64,000 bases of DNA from Deinococcus hopiensis KR-140 (GCA_943327755.2 CALPYF020000005.1:62001-126000); one strand, 5' to 3'. Shown: positions 44,969 through 56,326, counted from the first letter of the stretch. Notes: generated by a model not told the origin, from the letters alone. Numbers and translations are program-made.

Positions 44969-45966
44969 TGGCGCCGCAGGTCATCAGTTTCATCAACCTC
45001 AAGGGCGGCGTCGCGAAGACCACCGCGACCGTCCAGCTGGCCGACACGCTGGCGTTCATGAAGCAGAAGCGCGTGCTCGTCATCGACCTGGACCCGCAGA
45101 CGAACGCCACCCTCGCCTTGATCGGCGAGGACCGCTGGGAGCAGGCCGACGACGACGGGCAGACCCTCGCGCACCTGTTCCTGGACCTGCTGCGCGGCGA
45201 CGGCACCTTCACCTTCGACGCCACGCAGGCCATCATCCGGGGCGTCAGCAACCTCAACCGCGTCCCGCCCGAGATGATCGACCAGCTGCCGGAAGGCACA
45301 CGGTACGGCCGCGTGGACCTCCTGCCCAGCTCCATCCGATTGATCGACGTGCAGGACCGCATGCAGGACATCGCGGGCCGCTCGCACTACTCGGTCGGCC
45401 CGATGGAAGCCGTCAAGAAGTTCGTCGCCCCGGCCTTCAACGCGTACGACTACGTCCTGATCGACTGCCCACCCAACCTGGGCTTCGTCACGCAGAACGG
45501 CCTGGAAGTCAGCGACCACTACCTGATCCCCACCATCCCCGACCGCCTGAGCACCTACGGCATCCCGCAGATCGCGGCCCGCATCGCGCAGATCCGCCGC
45601 GCCCGCGACCTGAGACTGCGCTGCCTGGGTGTCCTGATCACCAAGTACCAGAGTCAGAGCGCCCAGCACCGCCAGGGCCTCCAGCGCCTCCCCGAAGACC
45701 TGAACCTCGCCTTCCAGACGACCGGCGAGGACACCCCGCCCATCCTCACCACCGTCCTGCCGCAGACGAACGCCAGCGCCGAGGCCATGACCAGCGACCG
45801 CACCCCCGCCAACTACCGCGAGAAGTACGGCAGCAGCGTCGTCGCCGGACAGGCCGCGTACAAGTACGGCCTGGACCTCGCCGACGAGATCGAGGACCTC
45901 CTGAACGGCCAGACCCGCGCGCCCAGCCCCTTCAGCCAGTGGGCGCAGACCATGGGCGGACGCTGA
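44968..45966 (+). CDS. ParA/Soj-like ATPase without ParB
   Basis: A 332-aa P-loop ATPase with the deviant Walker A KGGVAKTT (12-19), switch VIDLDPQTNATLAL, and Walker B YVLIDCPPNLGFVTQ. It is longer than chromosomal ParA (about 250-270 aa), with an insertion around residues 60-125 and a C-terminal extension after 300. No parB or parS-like gene follows, so it may position some other cargo. It is translationally coupled to the peroxiredoxin gene. General family call secure; role unknown. Confidence 0.85.
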   Translation: MAPQVISFINLKGGVAKTTATVQLADTLAFMKQKRVLVIDLDPQTNATLALIGEDRWEQADDDGQTLAHLFLDLLRGDGTFTFDATQAIIRGVSNLNRVPPEMIDQLPEGTRYGRVDLLPSSIRLIDVQDRMQDIAGRSHYSVGPMEAVKKFVAPAFNAYDYVLIDCPPNLGFVTQNGLEVSDHYLIPTIPDRLSTYGIPQIAARIAQIRRARDLRLRCLGVLITKYQSQSAQHRQGLQRLPEDLNLAFQTTGEDTPPILTTVLPQTNASAEAMTSDRTPANYREKYGSSVVAGQAAYKYGLDLADEIEDLLNGQTRAPSPFSQWAQTMGGR

Positions 45967-45991
45967 GCCCCGCCCAGCCGGACACCACGGC

Positions 45992-46720
45992 CTACAGCGT
46001 CAGCGGGTCGACCAGCAGGGCGTCCTCCGCCTCGAACGCCTCGGCGTAGCGGACGCGGGCCATGGTGCCCCAGTACGTCATGCGGGCGCGGCGGCGCTCC
46101 ACGATCTCCGGCGTGACCGTCTCCGAGATGGCCGCGCCGGAAAACTGACTCTCGTGCGCCAGCACCGACTGCGCCCACACGTCCTGCACGTCCGCCACGT
46201 CGATCAGCACGTTCGGGGTGATGTCCGCGTTCCCCTGGTACAGCAGCACCCTTGAGACCCGGTGCGGGTCGCCCGGCAGGTCCGCCTTCGCCAGCTGCGC
46301 CAGGTGCACCGCGCGCTTGCTCAGGTGGTACGACCCGAAATGATCCGGGTGCCGGTCCCGGTGGTGCGGGACGACCAGCACCCGGGGCCGCACCGCGCGC
46401 AGGACCGCTGCCAAGGCGTGCGCGCCCTCCAGCGTGTCCCGCAACTCCCCGTCCGGCAGGCCCAGCTGGCCGCGCCACGCCAGTCCCATGATCCCGGCCG
46501 CCCGCGCGCACTCCGCCACGCGCACCTGCGGCGAACCCTGCGTGCCCCGCTCCCCGCGCGACAGTTCCAGGATGCCCACCGCGCGGCCCGCCCGCGCCAG
46601 CCGGATCAGGGTGCCGCCCGCGCCGATCTCCGCGTCATCCGGGTGCGGGGCCAGCACCAGCCACTCCAGCGGCTGCACCCGACCGTGAATCGTCTCGAAT
46701 ACCATGCCCGCGTCACTCAT
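45992..46720 (-). CDS. bshB1: Bacillithiol biosynthesis deacetylase BshB1
   Basis: Removes the acetyl group from N-acetylglucosaminyl malate in bacillithiol synthesis. The 242-aa PIG-L-fold protein has the zinc motif HPDD at 26-29 (LAPHPDDAEIGAGG), and HHRDRHPDH at 119-127 with further metal and catalytic His residues. LELSRGERGTQGSPQVRVAE matches the BshB1 subgroup. ATG 46720 is leaderless: TATGCT ends 8 nt upstream. The gene converges on the ParA-like gene. Confidence 0.9.
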   Translation of the reverse strand: MSDAGMVFETIHGRVQPLEWLVLAPHPDDAEIGAGGTLIRLARAGRAVGILELSRGERGTQGSPQVRVAECARAAGIMGLAWRGQLGLPDGELRDTLEGAHALAAVLRAVRPRVLVVPHHRDRHPDHFGSYHLSKRAVHLAQLAKADLPGDPHRVSRVLLYQGNADITPNVLIDVADVQDVWAQSVLAHESQFSGAAISETVTPEIVERRRARMTYWGTMARVRYAEAFEAEDALLVDPLTL

Positions 46721-46728
46721 CGCCCGCC

Positions 46729-46734
46729 AGCATA
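46729..46734 (-). promoter_or_regulatory. -10 box TATGCT, leaderless bshB1 promoter
   Basis: On the minus strand TATGCT ends 8 nt before ATG 46720 with no Shine-Dalgarno. Confidence 0.65.
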
Positions 46735-46762
46735 GGCCCACGGCGCCCGCCCGCGACGCGCC

Positions 46763-46791
46763 TTGACACCCCCCGCCCCCCTCCATATACT
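46763..46791 (+). promoter_or_regulatory. tRNA-Thr promoter
   Basis: Perfect TTGACA (46763-46768), a 17-bp C-rich spacer, and TATACT (46786-46791), 37 bp before the tRNA. Confidence 0.92.
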
Positions 46792-46828
46792 CTTTGAGCT
46801 TCCCACCGGAAGCCCCAATCCGTAGCCC

Positions 46829-46903
<75 letters not shown>

Positions 46904-46907
46904 AAGA

Positions 46908-46935
46908 AAAAGCCCGCCTAGCGCGGGCTTTTCTG
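46908..46935. terminator. Bidirectional rho-independent terminator
   Basis: AAAAGCCCGC (46908-46917) pairs with GCGGGCTTTT (46923-46932). T run on the plus side ends tRNA-Thr; A run on the left gives a T run for the minus-strand genes. Confidence 0.92.
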
Positions 46936-46948
46936 CTGCCTGACGGGG

Positions 46949-47392
46949 TCATTCCAGCACGAAGCGGATGCTGTCCTCGAAGGTCACGCGGGCGACGTCG
47001 GCGCGCGGCAGGACGACGTTGCGGCGCCAGGGCATCCATTCGGTCTGGCCCTGGGCGCTGCGCAGGAAGCCGCGCAGGCCGACCTCGACGTAGCGGGCGT
47101 CCCCGCCGAGCAGGGCGGCCAGTCCGGCGCGGACAGCGTCCGGGTCGGTCAGGGGGCCGGTCAGGCGCGCGGACGGCACGCCCGGGGCCTCCTCCAGCGC
47201 GGGGGGGGCCTGTCCGGTGGGACTCTGGCCGGTGGGGTTGGGGTGCGGGCGGTACAGGTCCACCGTGAAGCCCGGCAGGGCCAGCAGCGCGGCGCGGGCC
47301 TGCGCTTCGGGCAGCGGTCGGGTGAAGGTGACGTGCAGGTCCAGTTCGAACCCGCGCGTGCCCTTGTCCGTGCGGGAGGTCGGGGCCGTCAC
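46949..47392 (-). CDS. Hypothetical protein coupled to a DinB-like gene
   Basis: A 147-aa soluble protein with beta strands at the N-terminus (RGFELDLHVTFTRPLPEAQARAALLALPGF) and C-terminus, and a Pro/Gly-rich middle (about 48-75) that is probably a flexible linker. No motif recognised. GTG start at 47392 overlaps the stop of the upstream DinB-like gene (GTGA), so they are produced together. Ends at the shared bidirectional terminator. Confidence 0.75.
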   Translation of the reverse strand: MTAPTSRTDKGTRGFELDLHVTFTRPLPEAQARAALLALPGFTVDLYRPHPNPTGQSPTGQAPPALEEAPGVPSARLTGPLTDPDAVRAGLAALLGGDARYVEVGLRGFLRSAQGQTEWMPWRRNVVLPRADVARVTFEDSIRFVLE

Positions 47393-47943
47393 GGGGTGCT
47401 CGGCTCCTGAAGGCTCTGCGGCTGGGCACTGCGTTCCAGGGCCTTGCGGTGCTGGTACAGGTGCGCGGCGACCATGCGGGTCCAGTCCAGCGCGTCGAGT
47501 TCACCGAAGAACGGGTGCCACAGGGTCCGGCCGGGCGTGGCGCGCAGCGCGCCCGTGACGGTGCTCAGGCCCGCGCGGCTGTGCGTCCAGGTGGCATCCA
47601 GGTCGTCCCAGGCGAGGCCCGCAGCGCCGGGCTGGGTGTGGGGTGGGGCGACGCGGCGGCCGTCGGGCGTGAGTTCACCGGGGGTGTGCGGCATGGGGCG
47701 CAGTTCCCGTTCCGAGAGCAGCAGGCCGACGCCGCGCGCGATGGAGTCGTTGATCTTCAGGACGTGCTCGGCCTCCTGCGCGGGGCTCCAGTCGCGGCCC
47801 GGCTGGGTGCGGGTCCAGTCGCCCTGGCGGGTGCGCAGGTGCGCGTGGAACAGGTCGAGTTCGCGGTCCAGACGGGCGCGGACGTCCTCGGGCGTGGCGC
47901 CCATGGGGGCCAGGGCAGCCGGGTCCAGCATCGGTTTGGTCAT
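47389..47943 (-). CDS. DinB-superfamily protein
   Basis: A 184-aa DinB_2-type four-helix protein. Likely metal-site histidines are in EAEHVLKINDSIA and in DWTRMVAAHLYQHRKALER, which has the typical H-x3-H near the C-terminus. A second DinB-type gene is at 13984, in line with the expansion of this fold in Deinococcus. ATG 47943 is leaderless with TACACT 6 nt upstream. Co-translated with the downstream hypothetical gene. Confidence 0.85.
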   Translation of the reverse strand: MTKPMLDPAALAPMGATPEDVRARLDRELDLFHAHLRTRQGDWTRTQPGRDWSPAQEAEHVLKINDSIARGVGLLLSERELRPMPHTPGELTPDGRRVAPPHTQPGAAGLAWDDLDATWTHSRAGLSTVTGALRATPGRTLWHPFFGELDALDWTRMVAAHLYQHRKALERSAQPQSLQEPSTP

Positions 47944-47949
47944 GCGGGC

Positions 47950-47955
47950 AGTGTA
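47950..47955 (-). promoter_or_regulatory. -10 box TACACT, leaderless promoter
   Basis: On the minus strand TACACT ends 6 nt before the DinB-like ATG at 47943. Confidence 0.6.
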
Positions 47956-47975
47956 CGCCGCGCGGCCCGGCGCGG

Positions 47976-48542
47976 TCAGCCCTGCATCCACCCGGCCCAC
48001 ACGCCCAGCGGGCCCGCGCCCGCCACGCCGCAGCGCGCCCGGAACGGCCACCCGGCGGGCGTGCGCCAGCGGCTCAGGGGGTCGGTGGGGCCGTAGGCGT
48101 CGAAGTCCCGGTCCTGCGCGGCCAGCCCGGCGGTGACGCAGTCCTGCACGGCCTGTGGCCGGAAGGCCCGACCGGTCAGGGCGCTCAGGAACGCGGCTGC
48201 CTCGCGGGTCTGCGCGTCGGTCAGGCGCGTGCCGCGTGGGGCGCCGGGGCGCAGCAGGCGCGCGCCGCTGACCTGCCCGCCAGGGCGGACGTCCACCTCC
48301 AGCCGCCAGCCGCTCGCGGTGCGGTAGGTGCGCTGCTGGCCGTCATGGCCGCCCAGGGTGTCCGGGGTGTTCTCGCGGACGGTCTGGAGGGTACAGCGCA
48401 GCGCCCGGCACAGCGGCGTGGCCGGCACGTCCACCGCGCGGCCGATCCAGGCGGGCTGCGCCGCGCCCCCGGCCTGCGCGGGCGTGAGCAGGAGCAGCGG
48501 CAGCAGGGCGGCGCGCAGGAGGGTCAGACCGGCAGCGTTCAT
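47976..48542 (-). CDS. Secreted Cys-containing protein, hypothetical
   Basis: A 188-aa protein with a signal peptide (LLRAALLPLLLLTPAQA, cleavage near residue 24). The mature part has four cysteines (two near LCRALRC, one in QDCVTAG, one in RARCGVAG), likely two disulfides, and ends in a Trp/Gly-rich segment. No family recognised. ATG 48542 is leaderless, preceded by the TACCCTGCCGGG block. Confidence 0.75.
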   Translation of the reverse strand: MNAAGLTLLRAALLPLLLLTPAQAGGAAQPAWIGRAVDVPATPLCRALRCTLQTVRENTPDTLGGHDGQQRTYRTASGWRLEVDVRPGGQVSGARLLRPGAPRGTRLTDAQTREAAAFLSALTGRAFRPQAVQDCVTAGLAAQDRDFDAYGPTDPLSRWRTPAGWPFRARCGVAGAGPLGVWAGWMQG

Positions 48543-48548
48543 CCCGGC

Positions 48549-48554
48549 AGGGTA
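48549..48554 (-). promoter_or_regulatory. -10 box TACCCT, leaderless promoter
   Basis: On the minus strand TACCCT-GCCGGG-ATG, identical over the block and the first codons (ATGAACG) to the dus start at 15554. Confidence 0.65.
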
Positions 48555-48571
48555 GCGGGCCGACATGAAGC

Positions 48572-48599
48572 GGGGGGCCACAGGTCAGCGCGGCCCCCC
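48572..48599 (-). terminator. Hairpin after serS
   Basis: GGGGGGCC (48572-48579) pairs with GGCCCCCC (48592-48599), 12-nt loop, 18 bp past the serS stop; no T tract. Confidence 0.6.
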
Positions 48600-48617
48600 T
48601 CTCCCCCGTTCCTGAAG

Positions 48618-49895
<1,278 letters not shown>

Positions 49896-49965
49896 CACAG
49901 CCTCCAGAGACGGTCGGTGACCATCAAGTCAAGCGAGGGGCCGTCCCTGAGCGTCTTGCCCGTCA

Positions 49966-50259
49966 TCAGTCGGTCTCCACGGTGCGGGGGACGCGGATGT
50001 GGCCGTCGGGCATGCTCTCGGGCGCCAGCGCGGTCACGGTGCTGACGGGGAACACGTCGCCTGCCACGTCGTCGCGCAGGACGTTCACGAGGGTCACGGG
50101 GCGCTGCATCTCCTGCACGCCGTCGGTGTCCACCTCGCTGAGCTGCTCGAAGTAGCCGAGCACGCGGGTCAGGTCGGCCTGCATGGCCGCGCGTTCCTCC
50201 GGGGTCAGGTGCAGCCGCGCGAGCTGCGCGAGATGGTCGATCTGGGCCGCGTCAATCAT
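49966..50259 (-). CDS. gatC: Asp/Glu-tRNA amidotransferase subunit GatC
   Basis: A 97-aa belt-like subunit that wraps around GatA and stabilises the GatCAB complex making Gln-tRNA or Asn-tRNA. The family opening IDHLAQLARLHLTPEERAAM and closing DDVAGDVFPVSTVTALAPE are both clear. gatA and gatB are not in the window. ATG 50259 is leaderless: TATACT ends 7 nt upstream. serS follows on the same strand. Confidence 0.95.
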   Translation of the reverse strand: MIDAAQIDHLAQLARLHLTPEERAAMQADLTRVLGYFEQLSEVDTDGVQEMQRPVTLVNVLRDDVAGDVFPVSTVTALAPESMPDGHIRVPRTVETD

Positions 50260-50266
50260 GCCCCGA

Positions 50267-50272
50267 AGTATA
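50267..50272 (-). promoter_or_regulatory. -10 box TATACT, leaderless gatC promoter
   Basis: On the minus strand TATACT ends 7 nt before ATG 50259. Confidence 0.7.
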
Positions 50273-50320
50273 GGCGGCGGCCCCCGGAACCCGCACCCGC
50301 CCGCTGGCGTAGTCAGGGGC

Positions 50321-51781
50321 ATGCGACCCCTCACCGCTGCCCTGATCGTCCTGAGCGCCACCCTGCCCGCGCAGGCCCAGACGCCATCCAGCCCGGCGGC
50401 CGCCGTGACGCGCCTGTTCAGCGGGCCGGTGCAGCCGGCGTGGCTGGCGCCGTCCTTCCTGGCGGCCCTGCCGACCGAGGCGCTCCAGGCGGCGCTGGAC
50501 GGCCTGACCGCCCAGCTGGGCGCGTTCGTGCGGACCGAGGCGCGCGGCGAGCTGCTCGTGGCGGTGTTCGAGCGCGGTGAACTGAACGTGCTGGCCGCGC
50601 TGGACGACCAGGGCCGCTTCACGGGCCTGCGGTTCACGCCGCTCGTGGCGACGGCGACCGGGGCAGGCTCGCCGCGCGAGGTGCTGACCCGCATCTTCAG
50701 CGGGCCGTTCGACGCCTCGCTGTTCGCTCCATCCTTCCTGGCGGCCGTGCCGGAAGCGCAGCTGCGCGCCCTGCTGGCGGACGTCACGGCCCAGTTCGGG
50801 GCCCTGAAGGACGTGCAGATCGGCGCGCAGATCGCGGCCCTGATCTTCGAGCGGGGGCAGCTGAACGTCACGCAGTTCTCGCTGGACGACCAGGGCCGCG
50901 TGACGGGACTGCTCCTCACGCCGCCCCCGCCGGTCTTCGCGTCGCTGGACGAGGCCCGCGCGGCCTTCGCGGCCCTGCCCGGTCAGGTCAGCCTGCTCGT
51001 GCAGGAGGTCGGGGCGCCCACGCCCGCGGTGGCCCTGAACGTCACGCGGCCCCTGGCGGTCGGGTCCACGTTCAAGCTGGCGATCCTGGCCGAACTGCAA
51101 TCACAGGTCAACGCCGGGCGGCGACAGTGGACGGACGAGGTGACCCTCACCGACGCAGACCGCAGTCTGCCCAGCGGCACCTTGCAGGACGCCCTCACGG
51201 GCAGCCGCTACACGCTGCGGGACCTGGCGGCGCGGATGATCGCGCAGAGTGACAACACCGCCACCGACCTGCTGCTGGGCGTGGTGGGCCGCGCGGGCGT
51301 GGAGGCCCGGTTCGGCCAGCGGCCCTTCCCGAGCACCCGCGAGGCCTTCGCCCTGAAGAACCCCGCGAACGCCGCGCTGCTCGCCGGGTACCGCGCCGCC
51401 GTCCTGAACGTGCCCGCGCGGCGCGCGGTGCTGGACCGCGCCCGCGTGGCGCCGCTGCCCGCCGCCGCCGACTTCGCAGGTGGCGGAACCCTGGCGCGGG
51501 ACGTGGAGTGGTTCGCCACGCCCGCCACGCTGTGCCGCCTGATGGCCGGGGTGGCGGCCCTGAAGGAGACGCAGCTGAACCCCGGCGTGGCCGACCCGGC
51601 CCGCTTCCGCAGCGTGAGCTACAAGGGTGGCAGCGAGCCCGGCGTGCTGAACCTGACCACGCAGGTCACCACCCTGACCGGGCGCACGTACTGCGTGAGC
51701 GCCACCTGGAATGCCCCGGACACACTGAACGAGGACACCTTCATCGGGCTGTACGGCGCGACCCTGAACCTCCTGAAGTGA
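50321..51781 (+). CDS. Secreted serine hydrolase (class A beta-lactamase fold) with duplicated N-terminal domain
   Basis: A 486-aa exported protein (signal peptide 1-20, cleavage at AQA-QT). Residues 24-110 and 117-208 are two copies of one domain, each with FSGP...APSFLAALP/AVP and a VFERG/IFERG-QLNV strand. The C-terminal half is a penicillin-recognising hydrolase: S249-x-x-K252 (GSTFK), S310-D-N and K435-G-G. A general-base Glu like that of class A enzymes is not evident, so a peptidase or esterase role is as likely as beta-lactam resistance. ATG 50321 is leaderless (TAGTCA 5 nt upstream). Confidence 0.85.
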   Translation: MRPLTAALIVLSATLPAQAQTPSSPAAAVTRLFSGPVQPAWLAPSFLAALPTEALQAALDGLTAQLGAFVRTEARGELLVAVFERGELNVLAALDDQGRFTGLRFTPLVATATGAGSPREVLTRIFSGPFDASLFAPSFLAAVPEAQLRALLADVTAQFGALKDVQIGAQIAALIFERGQLNVTQFSLDDQGRVTGLLLTPPPPVFASLDEARAAFAALPGQVSLLVQEVGAPTPAVALNVTRPLAVGSTFKLAILAELQSQVNAGRRQWTDEVTLTDADRSLPSGTLQDALTGSRYTLRDLAARMIAQSDNTATDLLLGVVGRAGVEARFGQRPFPSTREAFALKNPANAALLAGYRAAVLNVPARRAVLDRARVAPLPAAADFAGGGTLARDVEWFATPATLCRLMAGVAALKETQLNPGVADPARFRSVSYKGGSEPGVLNLTTQVTTLTGRTYCVSATWNAPDTLNEDTFIGLYGATLNLLK

Positions 51782-51796
51782 CGGCCGACCCGAGAG

Positions 51797-51821
51797 TCCC
51801 CGGTACCCGCAGGCCCGGGGA
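51797..51821. terminator. Hairpin between convergent genes
   Basis: TCCCCGG (51797-51803) pairs with CCGGGGA (51815-51821), between the serine hydrolase and mscL stops; weak evidence, no T tract. Confidence 0.4.
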
Positions 51822-51839
51822 ACTTCACGGGGCCGCCGG

Positions 51840-52223
51840 TCAGGGGCGGCGGCGCAGTTCGTCGCGGATCTCGGCCAGCAGCTTCTCCTCGTTGCTGGGT
51901 TCGGCCACGGCGGGTTTCTCCTCGCGCTTGAAACGTTCCATCAGGCGGTTGAAGGGCGTGATGACGAAGAAGTAGATGACGGTCGCGGTGATCAGGAAAC
52001 TGACGAGCGCCGTGAGGAACGTGCCGTACTTGAAGATGCTGCCATTCACCGTGAACTGCAGCGCGTCGAAGTTCGGGACGCCGCCGAAGATGCCGATGAT
52101 CGGCATGATGACGCCTTCGGTGAAGGTCTTCACGACGCCGCTGAAGGCCGCGCCGATGATGACGCCCACCGCGAGATCGATGAGGTTGCCGCGCAGCAGG
52201 AACTTCTGAAATCCACTCAGCAT
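51840..52223 (-). CDS. mscL: Large-conductance mechanosensitive channel MscL
   Basis: A 127-aa pentameric membrane channel that opens on hypo-osmotic stretch. N-terminal amphipathic helix MLSGFQKFLLRGNLIDLAVGVIIGAAFSGVV with TM1, the periplasmic loop with NFDALQFTVNGSIFKYGTFL, TM2 (ALVSFLITATVIYFFVI), and the cytoplasmic charged helix bundle EEKLLAEIRDELRR. Length and motifs are standard. Start ATG 52223 with CACACT 6 nt upstream, probably leaderless. Confidence 0.97.
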   Translation of the reverse strand: MLSGFQKFLLRGNLIDLAVGVIIGAAFSGVVKTFTEGVIMPIIGIFGGVPNFDALQFTVNGSIFKYGTFLTALVSFLITATVIYFFVITPFNRLMERFKREEKPAVAEPSNEEKLLAEIRDELRRRP

Positions 52224-52303
52224 GTCCGGAGTGTGTCAGGCGGTGCGGGCCCGGGACAATCCTCCCGGGCCCGCACCTGCCTAGACAGAAAGGTGCCGGG
52301 GGC

Positions 52304-53818
<1,515 letters not shown>

Positions 53819-54060
53819 GTCACTTCACCCCTTTTCGGGACGCTGTGGCGGCCCCTCACCTGTCACCTGCGCGCGGGCCGCCCTAGGGGCACCGCATCAA
53901 GCACAGCAGCATAACAGCCGCGTTCAGGGTCAGGTGTGAGCGGGCGCAGGTTCGCGCCGGCACCCGGACGGGACAACCGGCCCACCCGCCCGGGCAAATA
54001 CTGAGCTTAACAACGTCCAGCACGGCGAAAAGCCGCGCCCGCCTTCGTCATTCCCACCCC
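53819..54060. other. Intergenic stretch before the monooxygenase gene
   Basis: About 240 bp between divergent genes with no reading frame. An AAATACT string near 53996-54002 may be the -10 region for the monooxygenase gene; I see no clear -35 or hairpin. Confidence 0.4.
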
Positions 54061-54072
54061 CGGAGGGTGCCC

Positions 54073-55191
54073 ATGAACATTCACGTCGTCGGGGCCGGCA
54101 TCAGCGGCCTGGCCTTCGCCCGCGCCATGACCCTGCGCGGCCAGTCCATCCACGTGCACGAGGCCGCGCCGCAGCTCCAGTCCATCGGGGGCGGGCTGAT
54201 CATCCCGCCGAACAGCGCCCGCATCCTGGAACGGCTGGGCGTGGCGGATGTGCTGGACACCCACGGGCTCGCCCTGCGCGACATGCAGATCATCAACGCG
54301 GGCGGGCGCGTGCTGTACCACCGCGACCAGCGCGAGGTGGCCCGCACGCATGGCCGCGGCCTGTACGCGATCTCCAGAACGGCGCTGCACCGCGCGCTGG
54401 CCGCCAGTCTCCCGGACGGCACGGTGCATACCGGGCGCCGCCTGCTGGGCCTCACGCAGGACGCGCATCAGGTCGCCGTGACCTTCACGGACGGCACCCG
54501 CGTGAACGCCGGGCTGCTCGTGGACGCCGAGGGCCGCGTCTCCCGCGCCCGCGACCTGCTGATGCCCGAGGCGCGGCTGGTCAGCACCGGGCAGATCGCG
54601 TACCGGGGCCTGACGAACATCGACCCGCTGCCCGAATTCCGAGATTCCTTCGTGGAGTTCTGGGGACGCGGGCACCGCTTCACGTTCTTCCGGATCGCGC
54701 CCGGCGTCACGTACTGGCACGCGCCCATCCACACCGCCCCCGGGCAGACCCGCAGGAAGACCGACCTGCTGCGCGAGTACAGCGACTTCCCCGACCAGGT
54801 GATCGAACTCATTGCCCATACGCAGGAGGACCACATCCACCCGGTGGAACTCAGCGACATCGACCCGCTGCCGCACTGGCACCGGGGCCGGGCCGTCCTG
54901 ATCGGGGACGCCGCGCACGCCACCACCCCCAACCTCGGGCAGGGCGCCGCGCAGGCCCTGCAGGACGCCGACGCCCTGGCGCAGGCGCTGTGCAGCGGGC
55001 TGCCGCTCTCACTGGCGCTGCCCGCCTACCAGCGCGCCCGCGAGGGCACCGCGAACAGCATGGTGCAGCAGTCCCGGCACCTGGGCCAGATCGGCCAGCT
55101 GCGCGGCCCGGCCCGGCTGCTGCGCAACGCCGCCCTGAAACTCAGCCCCGAACTGGCCCGCCAGCGCATCGAGACCTTCTACGACGGCTGA
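54073..55191 (+). CDS. FAD-dependent aromatic monooxygenase-like protein
   Basis: A 372-aa flavoprotein of the PHBH/UbiH type. FAD Rossmann motif IHVVGAGISGLAFARAM at the start and the second FAD motif VLIGDAAHATTPNLGQGAAQALQDAD near 277-300; a DG-type segment lies near VDAEGRVSRARDLL. Members hydroxylate aromatic or polyketide compounds with NAD(P)H. No pathway genes adjoin. ATG 54073 is chosen for GGAGGG 5 nt upstream; an in-frame GTG at 54067 is possible. Confidence 0.9.
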   Translation: MNIHVVGAGISGLAFARAMTLRGQSIHVHEAAPQLQSIGGGLIIPPNSARILERLGVADVLDTHGLALRDMQIINAGGRVLYHRDQREVARTHGRGLYAISRTALHRALAASLPDGTVHTGRRLLGLTQDAHQVAVTFTDGTRVNAGLLVDAEGRVSRARDLLMPEARLVSTGQIAYRGLTNIDPLPEFRDSFVEFWGRGHRFTFFRIAPGVTYWHAPIHTAPGQTRRKTDLLREYSDFPDQVIELIAHTQEDHIHPVELSDIDPLPHWHRGRAVLIGDAAHATTPNLGQGAAQALQDADALAQALCSGLPLSLALPAYQRAREGTANSMVQQSRHLGQIGQLRGPARLLRNAALKLSPELARQRIETFYDG

Positions 55192-55214
55192 GATTCAGTG
55201 ACTGTCCCGCGCGG

Positions 55215-56318
55215 TCAGCGCCCGGCCCGTTCCGCCTGTGCCAGTTGGGTCAGCAGCGTGGCGAGGTGGCGGGCGTTGCCGTCCAGCGTGTGCCCGTTCA
55301 GCACGCTCTGGCGCGCCGCGATCCCCATACGGCGCAGGGCGTCCGGGTGGGCGGCCAGGGCGCGCAGGGCCGCCGCGTAGCCGGGCGCGCCGCCGCGCAC
55401 GAGCAGACCCTCCTGGCCCATGCGGATCAGTTCGCGCTGCGCGGGGATATCGTTCGTGACGACCGGCGTGCCGCTCGCCAGGGCCTCCAGGGTCGCCAGG
55501 GACTGGTTCTCCGCGATGGTGGGTTGCAGCACCACGTCCGCCGCGCGGTACAGCTCGGGCATGTCGTGCCGTTTGCCCAGGAACGTCACGTTGCGCGGCG
55601 CGGCGCGTTTCAGGGCGGGTTCCAGGTACCCGGTGCCGACGAGCATGAAGTGCAGTTCCGGCGCCTGCCACGCCGCCGCGATGACCGCCGGGTGGTTCTT
55701 CTCGATGCTCATGCGGGCCGGGTTCAGCACCGTGAAACCTTTGAATCCCAGGCGCTCCCGCAGCGCGGCGCGTTCCTGCGGGTCGCCGGGGCGGAACTTC
55801 ACGGTGTCCACGCCGTTCGGGACCGCGTGCACCTGGGTCATGCGGTGATGGCACCGCAGGTACTCGGCGCCCCACTCGGACACGGTGATCACGTGCTGCG
55901 CGCCGCGGATGTCCCCCGCCTGCAGCCACTCGTAGCACGCGCGGTACACGCCCTGCGGCAGGCCCGGAATGTGCAGCATGAGCTGATCGTGCACCAGCGA
56001 CACGAACGGCCCGCGCAGCGCGCGGTAGTACTTGCGGTACCCGCGCGGATTCCAGCTGCTCAGGATCGTCAGGTCGGCGCCCTGCGCCTCCACGCGGGCG
56101 ACCTCGTCCAGGGTGCGGTAGGCGTGCACGGGAATGCCGCGTTCCTGAAGCTGCGCGCGGAAGTCGGCGGTGCCCGGCACATCCGGCAGGGCGACCTCGG
56201 CGTGCACCCCGTGGGCGCGCATGGGGGGAATGATCTCGCGCATGTAGACCTCGCTGCCGCCCACGGCGGGCGCGTCGGTCACGAACAGCACGCGCAGCGG
56301 CGCAGCATCGGTCCTCAT
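55215..56318 (-). CDS. GT4-family glycosyltransferase
   Basis: A 367-aa glycosyltransferase. N-terminal acceptor domain opens VLFVTDAPAVGGSEVYMREI (the GGSE-type loop of GT4), and the C-terminal GT-B nucleotide-sugar domain has VPNGVDTVKFRPGD, PARMSIEKNHP and the E-x7-E motif in AENQSLATLEALASGTPVV. It probably adds sugars to a cell-surface polymer or lipid. ATG 56318 with TACCCT 8 nt upstream; GTG 56321 also possible. Divergent from the double-Nudix gene with overlapping promoters. Confidence 0.9.
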   Translation of the reverse strand: MRTDAAPLRVLFVTDAPAVGGSEVYMREIIPPMRAHGVHAEVALPDVPGTADFRAQLQERGIPVHAYRTLDEVARVEAQGADLTILSSWNPRGYRKYYRALRGPFVSLVHDQLMLHIPGLPQGVYRACYEWLQAGDIRGAQHVITVSEWGAEYLRCHHRMTQVHAVPNGVDTVKFRPGDPQERAALRERLGFKGFTVLNPARMSIEKNHPAVIAAAWQAPELHFMLVGTGYLEPALKRAAPRNVTFLGKRHDMPELYRAADVVLQPTIAENQSLATLEALASGTPVVTNDIPAQRELIRMGQEGLLVRGGAPGYAAALRALAAHPDALRRMGIAARQSVLNGHTLDGNARHLATLLTQLAQAERAGR

Positions 56319-56326
56319 CACCCGGC

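Noticed and set aside
50321..51781. Calling this gene a beta-lactamase
   Set aside because: The SxxK, SDN and KGG motifs are shared by peptidases and esterases, and the usual Glu was not identified.
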